NCBI GenBank assembly: GCA_013339895.1
Contig: JABACO010000004.1
Coordinates: 7,898,085 to 7,962,084, forward strand
Source of the DNA: Ephydatia muelleri
Lineage: Eukaryota; Porifera; Demospongiae; Spongillida; Spongillidae
Length of the DNA: 64,000 nt
Direction of reading: 5' to 3'
Positions 1 through 10,202 of this stretch are shown here, piece by piece. The notes under the pieces were generated by a model. That model worked only from the letters and a program-made list of their open reading frames with translations. It was not told the DNA's origin and ran no database searches. The stretch's first letter is position 1. Each line of letters starts with the position of its first letter. The translations under genes were made by a program, and so were the position numbers.

Positions 1-69
1 ACTTAGCAATAATTATGTGCTTATATATTTATTGCAACCTTCTCACATATATACACAATACAACACTTA

Positions 70-3000
70 TTAATCACATAAATTAACCTCTTTGACAGCA
101 AAATCTGTATTGGCCACAGTGTAGGCAAATGTGATGCCATTTCCTCCACTGCCAAGAGTGGTTGTGTTTGGTGACGATGTTTTTAGAAAATCAGGAATCC
201 AGCTGTTGTGGCTGCCAGGACTGAAGATATGCTGCATGTCCTATGTCAAAGAAAGCTGATAGTGAGGCCACATATGTTTATAACAATTACAACATTTGAT
301 AATGCCCCTACTGCAACATAACCTTGGAAATTAAAACAATATAACCTTTCCAGTATGATTTAAAAAGGCTTGACAACTGTTTATTTCAGTAGATAACTGC
401 AATAAAATCCTTGATCTTTCTACATGCTAATACAATTTTGCATCGTTATGCTGTTGTCAAGGCCACAAATCAATTAAAAAAAAAAAACTACTCCTACCTG
501 CATATTGCCTGTCCTCTTTGCTGAGTAGATCACTGTGCCATGAGGGTGATTGCTAAGATCGTGCGGTAGATCTTCCTTCGACTGGACAAGCAGCTGGTTA
601 ATATGAGCGCTTTTCCCTCCAGGGGCTGGGATGAGGTACACTGCTGCATCATGTGGCATATGAACAGCAGCATCGCAATGAGACTGGATGGTGAAGTGGA
701 CTCGGCAGTCAGTGTCAGGGTTGTGTTCAGGAATGGGCATCTTTATAAAGCTTTGAGCAACAGGGTTGCTGCTATTCTGGAATCGTTCATTGTCAAACGA
801 CACACTGGTTGTCCCAGCAATGGGGTGGAGTGCTGTGGTCTGGATCACAGCTGATGTGGTGGGTGAATGTGTATCGGTAGTAGGTAGTCGAGGACTTGTA
901 GGTTGTTGCAGACAAGCGACAACTGGAGAAAGACATAAAAGTACACGTATCTGACAAAGGGCACATACATGCACATATATGAGCACTTTACCCTTCATTT
1001 AGCCTACTGAAATGCCATACTACACTTGGATCGCAAACTACACAACATCTGTATCACTCTACCATACAGACCTGTACATGTAAATACATGAGGTATTCTT
1101 ATACAGTGACATATGAGACACAGTGTCCACCCTTTGTAATGCTTTTTCAAATTTTCCAAGATAAGGAAAGAAAGAACAATGCTTGCATATGGTTAATTAA
1201 GAGCCCTATAACTCCATAAAGAATAGTTAATTCTTTGATGCGTGAGAATCATTTGATAGAAAACCTTTTCCAGTTCACAGAAAATTTTAAAAACTACCCA
1301 CAAGGGTGATTAAGCTAGACACTGCCCCATATATACTGTATGCATCGTTGCAGCAAAAAGGGCCCTACCTAACATGATTTCAATATTAAATATTTTTCTG
1401 TCTAGATTAAGATCCTCCACACAGCAATGAATTTGTAACTAGCCATACATTTTAATGCAAGCATGTTTCTTTTGCTTGTACGCTTACTGGAAACTTGCAG
1501 AAACATGTTAGGTCCGTTGTCATGGCAATGACAACGGACCTAACATGTACATGTATATTATACCCGGTATAACCTATAGACCAAGCTGTAAACTTACTTT
1601 TGCTCATACTAATCCACAAGAAATAAGAACCACTTACCCTGCAGCCAAATGAGGCACATTGCAAAACTGACGACGACACTTCTGGCAATGCTCTCGAATA
1701 AAGCTTTTCAACCTTTCACTGGCTGTTTGACGTGATTTCAAATCCTCGATCTCTTGCTTCATATGTACCATATAAGGTTGCAGGTGGCCTTCACAGTCCT
1801 ACGACCATTTAGAGGTTTTCAATAGCATGTGTACATGTGCAATTAATGCAATCTCTTTTAATTGTGTACTCAAAACACAATGCAAAACAATGGAAATACC
1901 AGTGCGCATGCAATGAACACATTGGTGTGCATGCAATGGACATACTGGTGTGCAGTTGTTGGTCATTGAGACACTGTAAGCAATCTCCAAAGCATGGACG
2001 TAACAAGCTATATCTTCTGGTGCCCCATCTGCAAAAGGGCATGTGTTCAGCTGCTATGAGAGAAACTGATGTAAAACATACAAGAACTCTAAAAGGTCAA
2101 CAAACCTCATGCACAGAACTCCCTATCACCATCTGCGAGTCCTTAAACTGTACCACTCTCTCTGTGTGATTGTTTGGCAGTACTTGCTCTGCTGTTCCAA
2201 ACACACTCTTCCCTTTAGACTCGTCTCTGTGAGGCTCCTCAGTAACCACAACAGCACACGCATACTTTCCTGGAACCATTGCTTCATTTTCTATTTGGAG
2301 AGCACTCATGCGAGGAACAATAGGGTTCTTGTCTGACTGCTCTACATTGATGCAATGCTGTGTGACGCAGTTGTCCAGTGACTCATGGTTTGCGATTGAA
2401 TTGTAACCATTCGCCTCAACAGACACCACATTATTAGGAGCTGTACTAGCACTGGATTGTTTCTGTATGTGCTTCATGGCACCTGCCATCTGTGGTTCAG
2501 AGTCCATTGGCTGCTGTTGAGACGCCCTCCGATACACATCGCCGTAGGCAATGGAGGCCTGATGACACACCGCAACTGAATCAGTGAACCCTCCCTCCAC
2601 AACTCCACTGAAGAAATCCCCAATCGCATAGCAACAGTCTGAAGGAATGGAATAATTCATAAAGCAAATACACAATGAGGTTGAATCTAATATGCAATAC
2701 TAAACATGTAGTATTACCAAGAATAATCAATCGGCATTAGTTTGAGGCATGTTGTATGTACCTAAAAGCACTAAATCTCAACGTATGCACAAAAAAATGA
2801 CTGACTACCGGCATTCACTATAATTCTAGCATATAGCTGCAAACAGAACATTTTTACATCAGCATATTACTAAATTAGCATAGCATACGTTAGTACGCTT
2901 CTGATATTGCTGTGTGAGATCGAACTAATAATGACGAGTGACGTCACGTGAAAGCTGCATTTAGATTGGTGCTTCAAATTTTACAAGCAATGGAATAACT

Positions 3001-4158
3001 TCGTGCAACTTGTTCCCAGACCTAGCAATTTATACTAGCAGATGATAATATAGCAGATTGAACAGACAAGTAATTAACTATTTGATGCCTGTAAAGTTGG
3101 GAAGTAATAGGAAAACATATGCCTGGTGTTAACTATTAATCATAAAAGTGCAGGAATAATTATGGTAAATATAAACATAATTTGATCGTGTTGAAATATA
3201 ACTTCTTCCATTAATGGGCTTGCTGCATCGATGGCTCAAGCATGCAAATGTCACATTTCATAGACAGCTAGATAAACGCCACTGGCTGCCCAACACAGTC
3301 AGCAATCGTCGACTTCAGTATGCTGATTGAAATTAAGCAATTGTTGAGTTTGGCTACAAAAGATGTAAAGGCACAGCAATGGATGGTTAGAGCACTTTGT
3401 CCCAGACCAACTATTCGTAATTATGACATGTATAGTGATGGGAAAATCCCCAACCTGTTTTCTGCACACGTTTGCGCATTGCGTAATTGTTACGTTGCAT
3501 CCCTCCTTTAACTATGAAGAATATCATACATGTCCACTTGAACAGTCAAACTGACATTAAATACACCACAACACATACACTGACACGTATACACTGACAC
3601 ACGCTCACCACACGACACACACAATTATCATAGTAGCGCACTGCACCATCAGAACGACAATCCGTACCAGCACTATCAATAGGTAAATACGGCAACGCCC
3701 ATCCTTGCCACCCAAGACAATGCCTGTGAGTTACATGCACTGAACAGCAAGCACTAAGTAACAACAATGATGGCGTACTAACCATCTGCCATTGGTTCGA
3801 ACTGATCCGCTTGCGACCTACGCACCATCAGGCAGCGGCACTGGCGAAAGTATTCGGCAGTGTCTTGAAATTTGTTCTCGAATAGTTGCTGCACCTCATT
3901 CCACTTCAAAACTTTCGGGAGTGACTTCAATCCGTACAGCTTGATTCCGGTGTTCTCGACGTGAAATCCTACTACGATATGATCAGGTAGGCATTCTCGC
4001 AGTGGATACGCGCAAGGTATCTTTATGTCTTGACGGCAAATTCTGTACATCCATTCGTCTTTAGATCCTCCAGCATGAACTGAGACTTTAGCATTCCCCC
4101 GACAACTATCATCAGTTTTGAGATCTTTCAGGCACTGTTCTAACTCCATTCGCTTCAT
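70..4158 (-). CDS. Unrecognised five-exon protein, ~555 aa (copy A)
   Basis: I do not recognise the family. Proposed exons, 5' to 3' on the minus strand, are 4158-3783, 2638-2106, 1798-1638, 922-498 and 240-70, with GT/AG borders. Exon 1 encodes a compact Cys- and Lys-rich region beginning MKRMELEQCL. Exon 2 is Ser/Gln/Asn-rich and looks disordered. Exon 3 has a short coiled coil (KQEIEDLKSRQTASERLK). Exon 4 is Thr/Pro/His-rich. Exon 5 ends in ...VKEVNLCD and a stop. Phases agree between exons 1-2 and 2-3. Exon 3 to 4 is one base out of phase in both alleles, so sequence errors are likely there. The start was chosen as the first ATG after a poly-A stretch; an upstream exon is possible. Intron 1 (2639-3782) contains no other convincing gene. 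Confidence 0.6.
1503..1548. repeat. Perfect 46-bp palindrome (hairpin)
   Basis: Two 21-base arms (ACATGTTAGGTCCGTTGTCAT and its reverse complement, abbreviated here by their ends ACATGTTAGG and ATGACAACGG) surround a GGCA loop in an intron of the unrecognised gene. In copy B (27902-27945) one arm has lost a T and carries a substitution, so the hairpin is perfect only in copy A. Confidence 0.85.
2939..2950. promoter_or_regulatory. CRE overlapping an E-box
   Basis: TGACGTCACGTG combines a full palindromic CRE (TGACGTCA) with an overlapping CACGTG E-box. It lies in intron 1 of the minus-strand unrecognised gene and is conserved in copy B at 29346-29357. Function is only suggested by the motif match. 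Confidence 0.35.
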
Positions 4159-4181
4159 AAATTTCGGGATTTCCCCCCTTT

Positions 4182-4183
<2 letters not shown>

Positions 4184-4211
<28 letters not shown>
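4184..4211. repeat. Poly(T) tract, 28 bases
   Basis: A homopolymer T run just upstream (on the minus strand) of the unrecognised gene's first exon. Copy B has 27 T at 30591-30617. It may be the tail of an old retroelement insertion; nothing else supports that. Confidence 0.8.
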
Positions 4212-4214
<3 letters not shown>

Positions 4215-4275
4215 TCACGTGTCAAGTATTACCGTATATCTTCCTCACCCCACCCACGAAGATTTCAATAATGTA

Positions 4276-4407
4276 CACAACCAAAAAGTTACAACATTGT
4301 TACAGGATGTAAGCACCGAACGGTATTGATACGGTCCTGGAAACGGACCGTAACAATACCGTTCGGTGCTATACATCCTGTAACAATGTTGTAACTTTTT
4401 GGTTGTG
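4276..4407. mobile_element. Foldback MITE with TA target duplication (copy A)
   Basis: A 132-bp near-perfect inverted repeat with arms of about 63 bases starting CACAACCAAAAAGTTACAAC, one base indel and one mismatch between arms, and a very short loop around TGGAAAC. It is flanked by TA on both sides (4274-4275 and 4408-4409), as for Tc1/mariner-type non-autonomous elements. It has no coding capacity. The allele in copy B is at 30682-30813. Confidence 0.75.
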
Positions 4408-4526
4408 TAGAAGTCTGAAATGTCCCTCTGCACATTGCTTCATACGCACTGAGAATCGGAGTATCTGTCATGGAGTTGTAAAGGTTCTTCTTTACTTTAC
4501 CACCTCCCCTTGTACTTCAATACCCT

Positions 4527-4541
4527 CCCCCCCCCCCCCCC
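4527..4541. repeat. Poly(C) microsatellite (copy A, ~15 C)
   Basis: A run of about 15 C beside the 3' end of the Merlin transposase relic. The same site in copy B (30933-30965) has about 33 C, the largest homopolymer difference between the alleles. Confidence 0.85.
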
Positions 4542-4574
4542 TACACTTGCGGGATGGAATGCAATCACAATTCA

Positions 4575-6979
4575 TCAACACCTAATCAACCGATAATCTA
4601 CAACTATTATATGCTTTATGATGTTGGAAAATGTGTTTGGTCCCCCAAAGCGTCTCCGCCACATGTATTCAGGCAGATACGTTTCAAACAACTTGGAGTG
4701 CATCGTCCTTTCTTCCCGCATCATTCGTTTGCACGAGCTCCACATTCCCTCAATTCCTTGGGAGTGCACCCCTGCAGAGATAATATAGTATATGTATAGA
4801 GGGATTGGAAACGGATCACGTGCGCCATTCAGTTGCGCGGCTCATGCGAGGTAGTGATAGTCACACCTCTAAACTTGTGAAAAGGGGCGGAAATCTGCAG
4901 AGGTATCGGGAGGATTTTACATACAAGTATCTGAAGGTAAGTCCATTAATTCAAAGGTCCTTATGAAAAAATTAGTTGATGTATGTAGATGTCTTTTTTT
5001 TTTTTTTGTTGGGTGGGTGTCAAAAAAATGTGATTAAGCATAAAAAATGGCCGATTTTTTTTTCCCCACGCAACTGGTTTTGAACTACGCTGACTATATA
5101 CTTGCTACGGTGCTTAAAATGCTTCTTTCGGGAGATATTGTGTAATGTTCTAGACACAAAATTCATAGGTTGATTGGTTATAGAGAGATACGTGCGCCTT
5201 GACCGCCTAATTTGCCCACGGGATATTGACAATACTCGGCGATGTAACTGTACTCTGTTTAAAGATCTATAAACGTGGAAGGTTGTAGAGTGTAATGATT
5301 GCAACTGCAAGGCTGTAAAGCGCGCTATTATGGCAGTATACCGGTAGTAAGTTGTAACAATAAATAGCGCTTCCCGTGTCAGTTGGTGGAAAAAGTGCAG
5401 CTGTGTATAGCCATAGTTGTAATAGCCGATTCTATTAAAAAATATCCATTATGATGACACATGCTTTCGTACCTGTTTTATTACTTTCATCCCTTCATAC
5501 TACATGTATGCGTTTTTTTTTTAGGATGGGTAGAAGGAAAATCAGAATTGGACGACGGCATAAGTACACAGACCAAAAAAAGGGAAAACCCTTAAGTCTC
5601 ATGGTTTCCATCCCATGTAGCAACCTGGCTGTGCAAGTATCTACTGGTCTTAGTTTGGTACAATGTTCTCCCCAACCAAAGAGCTCCCAACTTCACTGTG
5701 ACAGTCTCTGACCTAACAGTGTCACTTCCTGTGTCATCCTTCTTAAAGGGTTCAGTAGCATCAGTTACCTTACTTGCTCATCAGTTGTCCATGATTTCTC
5801 TACCACCGCAGTGGGTTGTAGTCTGTGATGCCCCATTGACATTGAGCAAAGTCAGTGTCATAGATGATGGCCACCCATCTGTCACTGTAGACCTATCTAT
5901 TTCCTTCAAGGACGATTTCCAATGGGTTACTATGATTGGTTCAAATACATGTACATTGTATCCCAGATTTGTTTCACATTTGCCACAGTACATCCATAGC
6001 GTTGAAGATGTTTTAGCTGTGTTACATTTGTTTGAATCGGTTAAAATGTGTGTGGGTAATCCTGATACTTGTTTGGTGGAAGCATGGAAGAAAAATTGCA
6101 CTTCTCTACACAATGGCAGTGGTATGTTAAAAATAACTTTAAGTGATTGTTTTTACTATTCTGTACTTAAAAATACTTGGATACTCATGTGCCTGGCAGA
6201 TGGAGTGTTCGGCACAAGGTGTCAATTTATTCTTTTCAATGAGTCCAGAGCAGTTCGTTGTTCACTTTGTTCTTCGTACCGCGTGAAGCTTACAATCATG
6301 ACATCCAATGCTAGAACGTTGCTCAGGCAACCTGGCTGCAAAAACTAACCACAGGTTGTTTTCTTGCATTGCTGTATATCAGGTATTTGTTAGCACCTCA
6401 ATTAGTATGAGATTGATGGTTTGAAGGCTAAGCTGATGGACAATGATGATATCCTGTTTTACTGGTCAATGTTGATAGCATCATGGGAAGAAGGTGTGGC
6501 TGACAAGATACTTACCATGATTGTTGACTTGTGGATCACAATCAGAGGGTTTTTGCTGGCGAGTGCGTGGGTTGAAGAATTCAAAGCTCACAACAAAAGG
6601 ACTTTGCAGAAGTCTAAGGGCCTCAGAAAGCAACTGTCATAATCATGTTATGTTTTGTTGTTGTAGTTAAAGTATCTCCTCTATTCATGTATCTTCTCTA
6701 TCTGGCTAAGCTACTGTCATGTATGGCTTCGTGCTTAGGATCGGCCGTGTTGATTAGTGTTGTTTGGTCCTGTTTCCAATCCCTCTATATATTATCTCTG
6801 ACCCCTGTCACTGGGTCCACGAAATGTAGAGAATGGTTGACAGTCTGATGTCTCAAACCCAGGGTAGCTTGCAACTGATTGTAAGTGCCCCATTCATCGC
6901 TATACACGATGCTACCAGGGCGGATATAAGTGGTAGAAATGTTCCAGCGTCCCTTTGTTGTACCTTTACCAGGAAACAC
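4575..6979 (-). pseudogene. Merlin (IS1016-like DDE) transposase relic, split by a transposon
   Basis: Two minus-strand segments belong to one transposase. The upstream part (about 6979-6801) has the Merlin/ISXO2-type DDE signature IRPGSIVYSDEWGTYN followed by TVNHSLHFVDPVTG. The downstream part (4774-4575) continues HSQGIEGMWSSCKRM and YLPEYMWRRRF to a stop. Together they give the family hallmark DPxTGxHxQxIExxW. The parts are separated by a 2.0-kb insertion (4775-6800) with a 7-bp duplication; removing insert plus one duplicate joins them in frame. Further upstream (about 6980-7060) residues of the same domain (ECFLVKVQQRDAGTFLPLI) are in another frame, so the gene was already frameshifted or has decayed. 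The element's ends were not identified. Inactive relic. Confidence 0.8.
4775..6800 (+). mobile_element. 2.0-kb TIR DNA transposon nested in Merlin, superfamily unassigned
   Basis: The ends are inverted repeats: CAGAGATAATATA...TAGAGGGATTGGAAAC at the left (with about 9 extra bases inside) and its reverse complement at the right. A perfect 7-bp duplication ACCCCTG flanks it (4768-4774 and 6801-6807). Plus-strand coding segments include exon 1 ending at a GTAAGT donor at 4937 (...NLQRYREDFTYKYLK), an exon from 5525 (after TTTTTTAG) starting GRRKIRIGRRHKYTDQ, a long frame 5698-6348 with Cys pairs, and a C-terminal frame to 6642 ending KSKGLRKQLS. The order resembles multi-exon transposase-like proteins I associate with sponge and cnidarian genomes, but I cannot name the superfamily. 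Frameshifts between segments suggest decay. Confidence 0.75.
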
Positions 6980-7258
6980 TCACCAGAAACATTGTAAAGC
7001 TCTGCGTCATGATTAGCCAGCCATACATTTCAACGCAAGCGTTACATTTCTATCGTGCGTACTGGAAATTTTGTAATGTATGCCTTTTCCGTTTTCGATC
7101 CCATGTATTATATGCCCTATGTGTAAGAAACTTGTGCGACCTTTGCAATGATATTGGCAGGTGAGTGTGAGCGATTGCAGGGAAGGCCCATGAATAATCA
7201 AGCTCCTCTGCACATGGATTAACGCAGAGAGGGAAGGAAAGATGGTAGTAAATCAAGC

Positions 7259-7302
7259 CATAGATTGATGATCTACATGTACATAGGTCATCAATCTATG
7301 GT
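7259..7302. repeat. Short imperfect hairpin
   Basis: CCATAGATTGATGA and its reverse complement flank an ACATGT-containing loop. The surrounding 7000-8045 holds no gene I can support. A stretch near 7749-7795 (GAAGC...CACGATTATCCTTACA) is repeated with changes at 10143-10187, so this interval is probably part of the LINE-rich repeat cluster. The allele is at 33674-33717. Confidence 0.6.
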
Positions 7303-8045
7303 TCGAGCAGTATGATTGGCTCCACTTTGCAGACAGGGGTGTTTATATACCTCTCTTCCTAAACCTCCAGTGAAGTGGAGTAAAGGAGGCGTGATTGAGC
7401 ATTTCAACGTTAGCTTCAGACTCGATCTCGACTCCAAGGCTAGGGCTCCAGCAATATTGTTAATTGTTATTTGTGGCATATTCACTCAAACTTTGCGTCG
7501 ATTGCACTTTGATTCCTGTTCGTAAAATCATAGATATTAGAGTATTTATGATAAAATACTGTACATCTCCAGATTCACTATTCATCTTATGCCATGATGA
7601 GCAGTGGTGTGACAGTAAGATCAATAGCTGCATGTTTTCCAAGAACCCAATTAAAAACAAAAGAACATCAGCTGGCTATGTGTATCAGCATCATGTCCCA
7701 GCAGCTTCATTTGGCCACCAACACCTGCTTGTTTATAAAACACATCTTGAAGCGCGTCACGATTATCCTTACATGTTAGTGCATTGTGACCCAAGGGATC
7801 TAACTAAAGAAATAGACAAAAAAAATTGACATTTATCCCTGCTGAACATATCAACCCCAAGCCACCATTTTGTTATTGCTTGGAAGTCAATCTGTAGACT
7901 GAGGATGAGTGCCAGAGATTCTTAGCATCACTGTTAGGTTAGTAGTGTGGTTTATTTATGGTTCATTTGTGTAATGAGTATAATAATAATAATAATACAA
8001 GAAAACACGAGCAAACACACATACACATGCATAACACAATTAAGA

Positions 8046-8246
8046 TTAACAATCCTGAAGGGGTGTTTGGGCACATCTGAGTAGAATGGCTCTTGCATTC
8101 TGCCTCATCAGTGTGACGCCCAGCAGGCAGTACATTTGGCTCAGTGCCTCAGTTTCACAAACACCCACTTGCATGGTAAGCCTCTTACTTAATCTAGAGA
8201 AGCATCCTTGGGCTTCACATCCCCAACCACCATAAACTTCAACCAC
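8046..8246 (-). pseudogene. LINE C-terminal fragment, inverted (copy A)
   Basis: A 66-residue minus-strand fragment (VEVYGGWGCEAQGCFSRLSK..., ...VTLMRQNARAILLR) matches in kind the C-terminal end of the neighbouring plus-strand LINE relics (YGAWGKEAMKAFSQLASRL; VRCIARAIL). It is therefore the 3' end of a related element in the opposite orientation. 5'-truncated fragments are usual for LINEs. The allele is at 34461-34661. Confidence 0.65.
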
Positions 8247-8522
8247 GTTCAGGCTTATTCAGGTCTGAGAGTGGAGTTTAACTTTCAAGTGGTGTATATG
8301 TGTAATTGCATTGCTGATCCTGTTCTTGGAATAATAATAATAATAATGCTAGGTGGTAGGTTAGTTAATGTTATGTGCTTGTTTATCTGCATTGTTATAA
8401 TGATAATAATAATTATAATGATAATATGTTTGTGTATTCCCTGTAATGTGTTATTAAATAATCATTAATAAAAAAATGCCAATAAATACATAAATGTTCT
8501 CTCTGGTATTAATATTCTTGTG

Positions 8523-9959
8523 TCAGAAATCTCAAGCAGAGGTGATTGCAGTCTCAATTATCATGCCTGGTACTTGGATGACGGTGCTCTGGCAGGTCCA
8601 GGGTTCTCTGTGTACAACATATTGGCCATGCTTCAAGAGCTAGGTCCACCACTTGGCCTTCATGTTAACATCCATAAGTGTGAGGGTGTTTAGCCACAGC
8701 TCGCTGGACCTCTTTCCGGTTGCCATCAAAAAGTCTCACACTCCTAACTTAGACATTCTGGGTTCTCCCATAGGAGATGCTGAGTTTTGCCATCACTACA
8801 TTGCTCACAAGCGGTTGGAAGCCCAAAGGCCTGCTCTCCAGGCTTGACGATGTGGGCTTAATTGATCCCCAGGTTGCCCTTACCTTGCTCTGTATGCGTG
8901 GTGGCTTCTGTCGACTTGTCACGTACCACACCCCCTTCGCTATCACGTGCAGCTCTACAGCTGTATGATCAGGATGTTCGCAGATGCTTCTCCTCCTGCA
9001 CTGCGGTTGATACTTCAGATGTTGCTTGGAAGCAGTCCATGTTAGGCCTTAGTAAAGGAGGTTTGGGTCTCCACTGCCTACACCATCATGCACCAGCAGC
9101 TTATATAGCCTCCGTTTGCTCTTCTGGGTTTGGATCCAAGACCAACGATCATCTCTGTTCTGCAGTTGCATATTTTAATCGAAATGTTCCACCAGATATG
9201 GCACTGCAGATCGACGCTATTCTCTCAGCTCCTTCAGTACAGCAAAATAAGCTTTCCAGCATGTTGGACACCCATATGTTCAATTTGATGTTAGAAAATT
9301 CATCTACTGCTGACAGAGCACGATTGCTTTCTGTTTCATCTGCCCATGCTTCTTCTTGGCTGTCAGTAGTTCTATCTCAAGGATTGGGTCTACACCTTGA
9401 TCCACCTGTGCACCAAATTGCTATAAAGTGGTGGCTTGGCCTAGACACATCTCAAGGATCCCAGTGTGCACTGTGCCCTGGCATTGCCCTGGACCCCCTT
9501 GGACATCATGCCATCACCTGTAAGCGTGGGGGTGATGTGGTGACACGTCACAACACTCTGCGAGATGTACTGGCTGAAATATGTCATCGGGCTCGCCTTG
9601 GTGTCCAGGTGGAAGCTGGCAATGACCTCACTGCTGACCATAGCCACACTCGTCCTGCTGACTTATTGCTAACCAACTGGGCTACTGGCAAGACAGCTGC
9701 CATTGACATATCTGTGACCTCTCCGCTTAATACACTCACCTTATTGGAAGCGGGAGTGTCAGCAGGTTCAGCTGCTCAAGCCACTGAAACAAGAAAGCAC
9801 ATGGCCAATGATGCCAAGTGTAATGAGCTGGGATGGTTGTGTGTTCCCCTAGTAGCAGAGACCTATGGAGCATGGGGAAAGGAGGCCATGAAAGCCTTTT
9901 CCCAGCTGGCTTCACGACTTGCCACTCACCTGCAGACTGAAGTCAGCTGTTACATTTGA
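8523..9959 (+). pseudogene. LINE reverse-transcriptase relic 1 (copy A)
   Basis: A 5'-truncated non-LTR retrotransposon ORF. It begins within the reverse transcriptase with the catalytic YLDDG box (8571-8585), continues through thumb-like sequence, then a Cys/His knuckle (CALCPG...GHHAITC) followed by RHNTLRD, then a RPADLLL...AAIDISVTSPLN segment resembling a restriction-like (PD-D/EXK) endonuclease, and ends YGAWGKEAMKAFSQLASRL. Copy A has one-base insertions near 8685 and 8829 and a frame change near 8925; 8862-9959 is otherwise open. The endonuclease type hints at an R2/NeSL-like clade, but this assignment is tentative. Confidence 0.75.
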
Positions 9960-10202
9960 ACTTTACAGCAGGCTAAACTTACATCTGGTGAGAGCCAATG
10001 CCACTGCCATCCTCACCAGATGCATCCAGTCATAACTGTTTTTGTGTATTTTTATTGAAAGTTCAAATAATAATACTTTTGTTTGGTGTATTCCCTGTAA
10101 TGTTGTTATTTTAATGTTAATCAATAACACCTAAAATTAATCTCGAAGCATGTCACAATTATCCTTACAAGTTAGTGTATTGTGATCATAATAATAATAA
10201 GT

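Noticed and set aside
3320..3511. 63-codon plus-strand ORF in the orphan gene's intron
   Set aside because: Its C-terminal part changes frame between alleles, and no motif or splice structure supports it.
5781..6113. 110-codon minus-strand ORF
   Set aside because: It is the antisense shadow of the plus-strand coding segment of the nested transposon.
7980..8460. AAT/ATAAT microsatellite-like runs as functional elements
   Set aside because: They are short simple repeats that vary between alleles and have no further structure.
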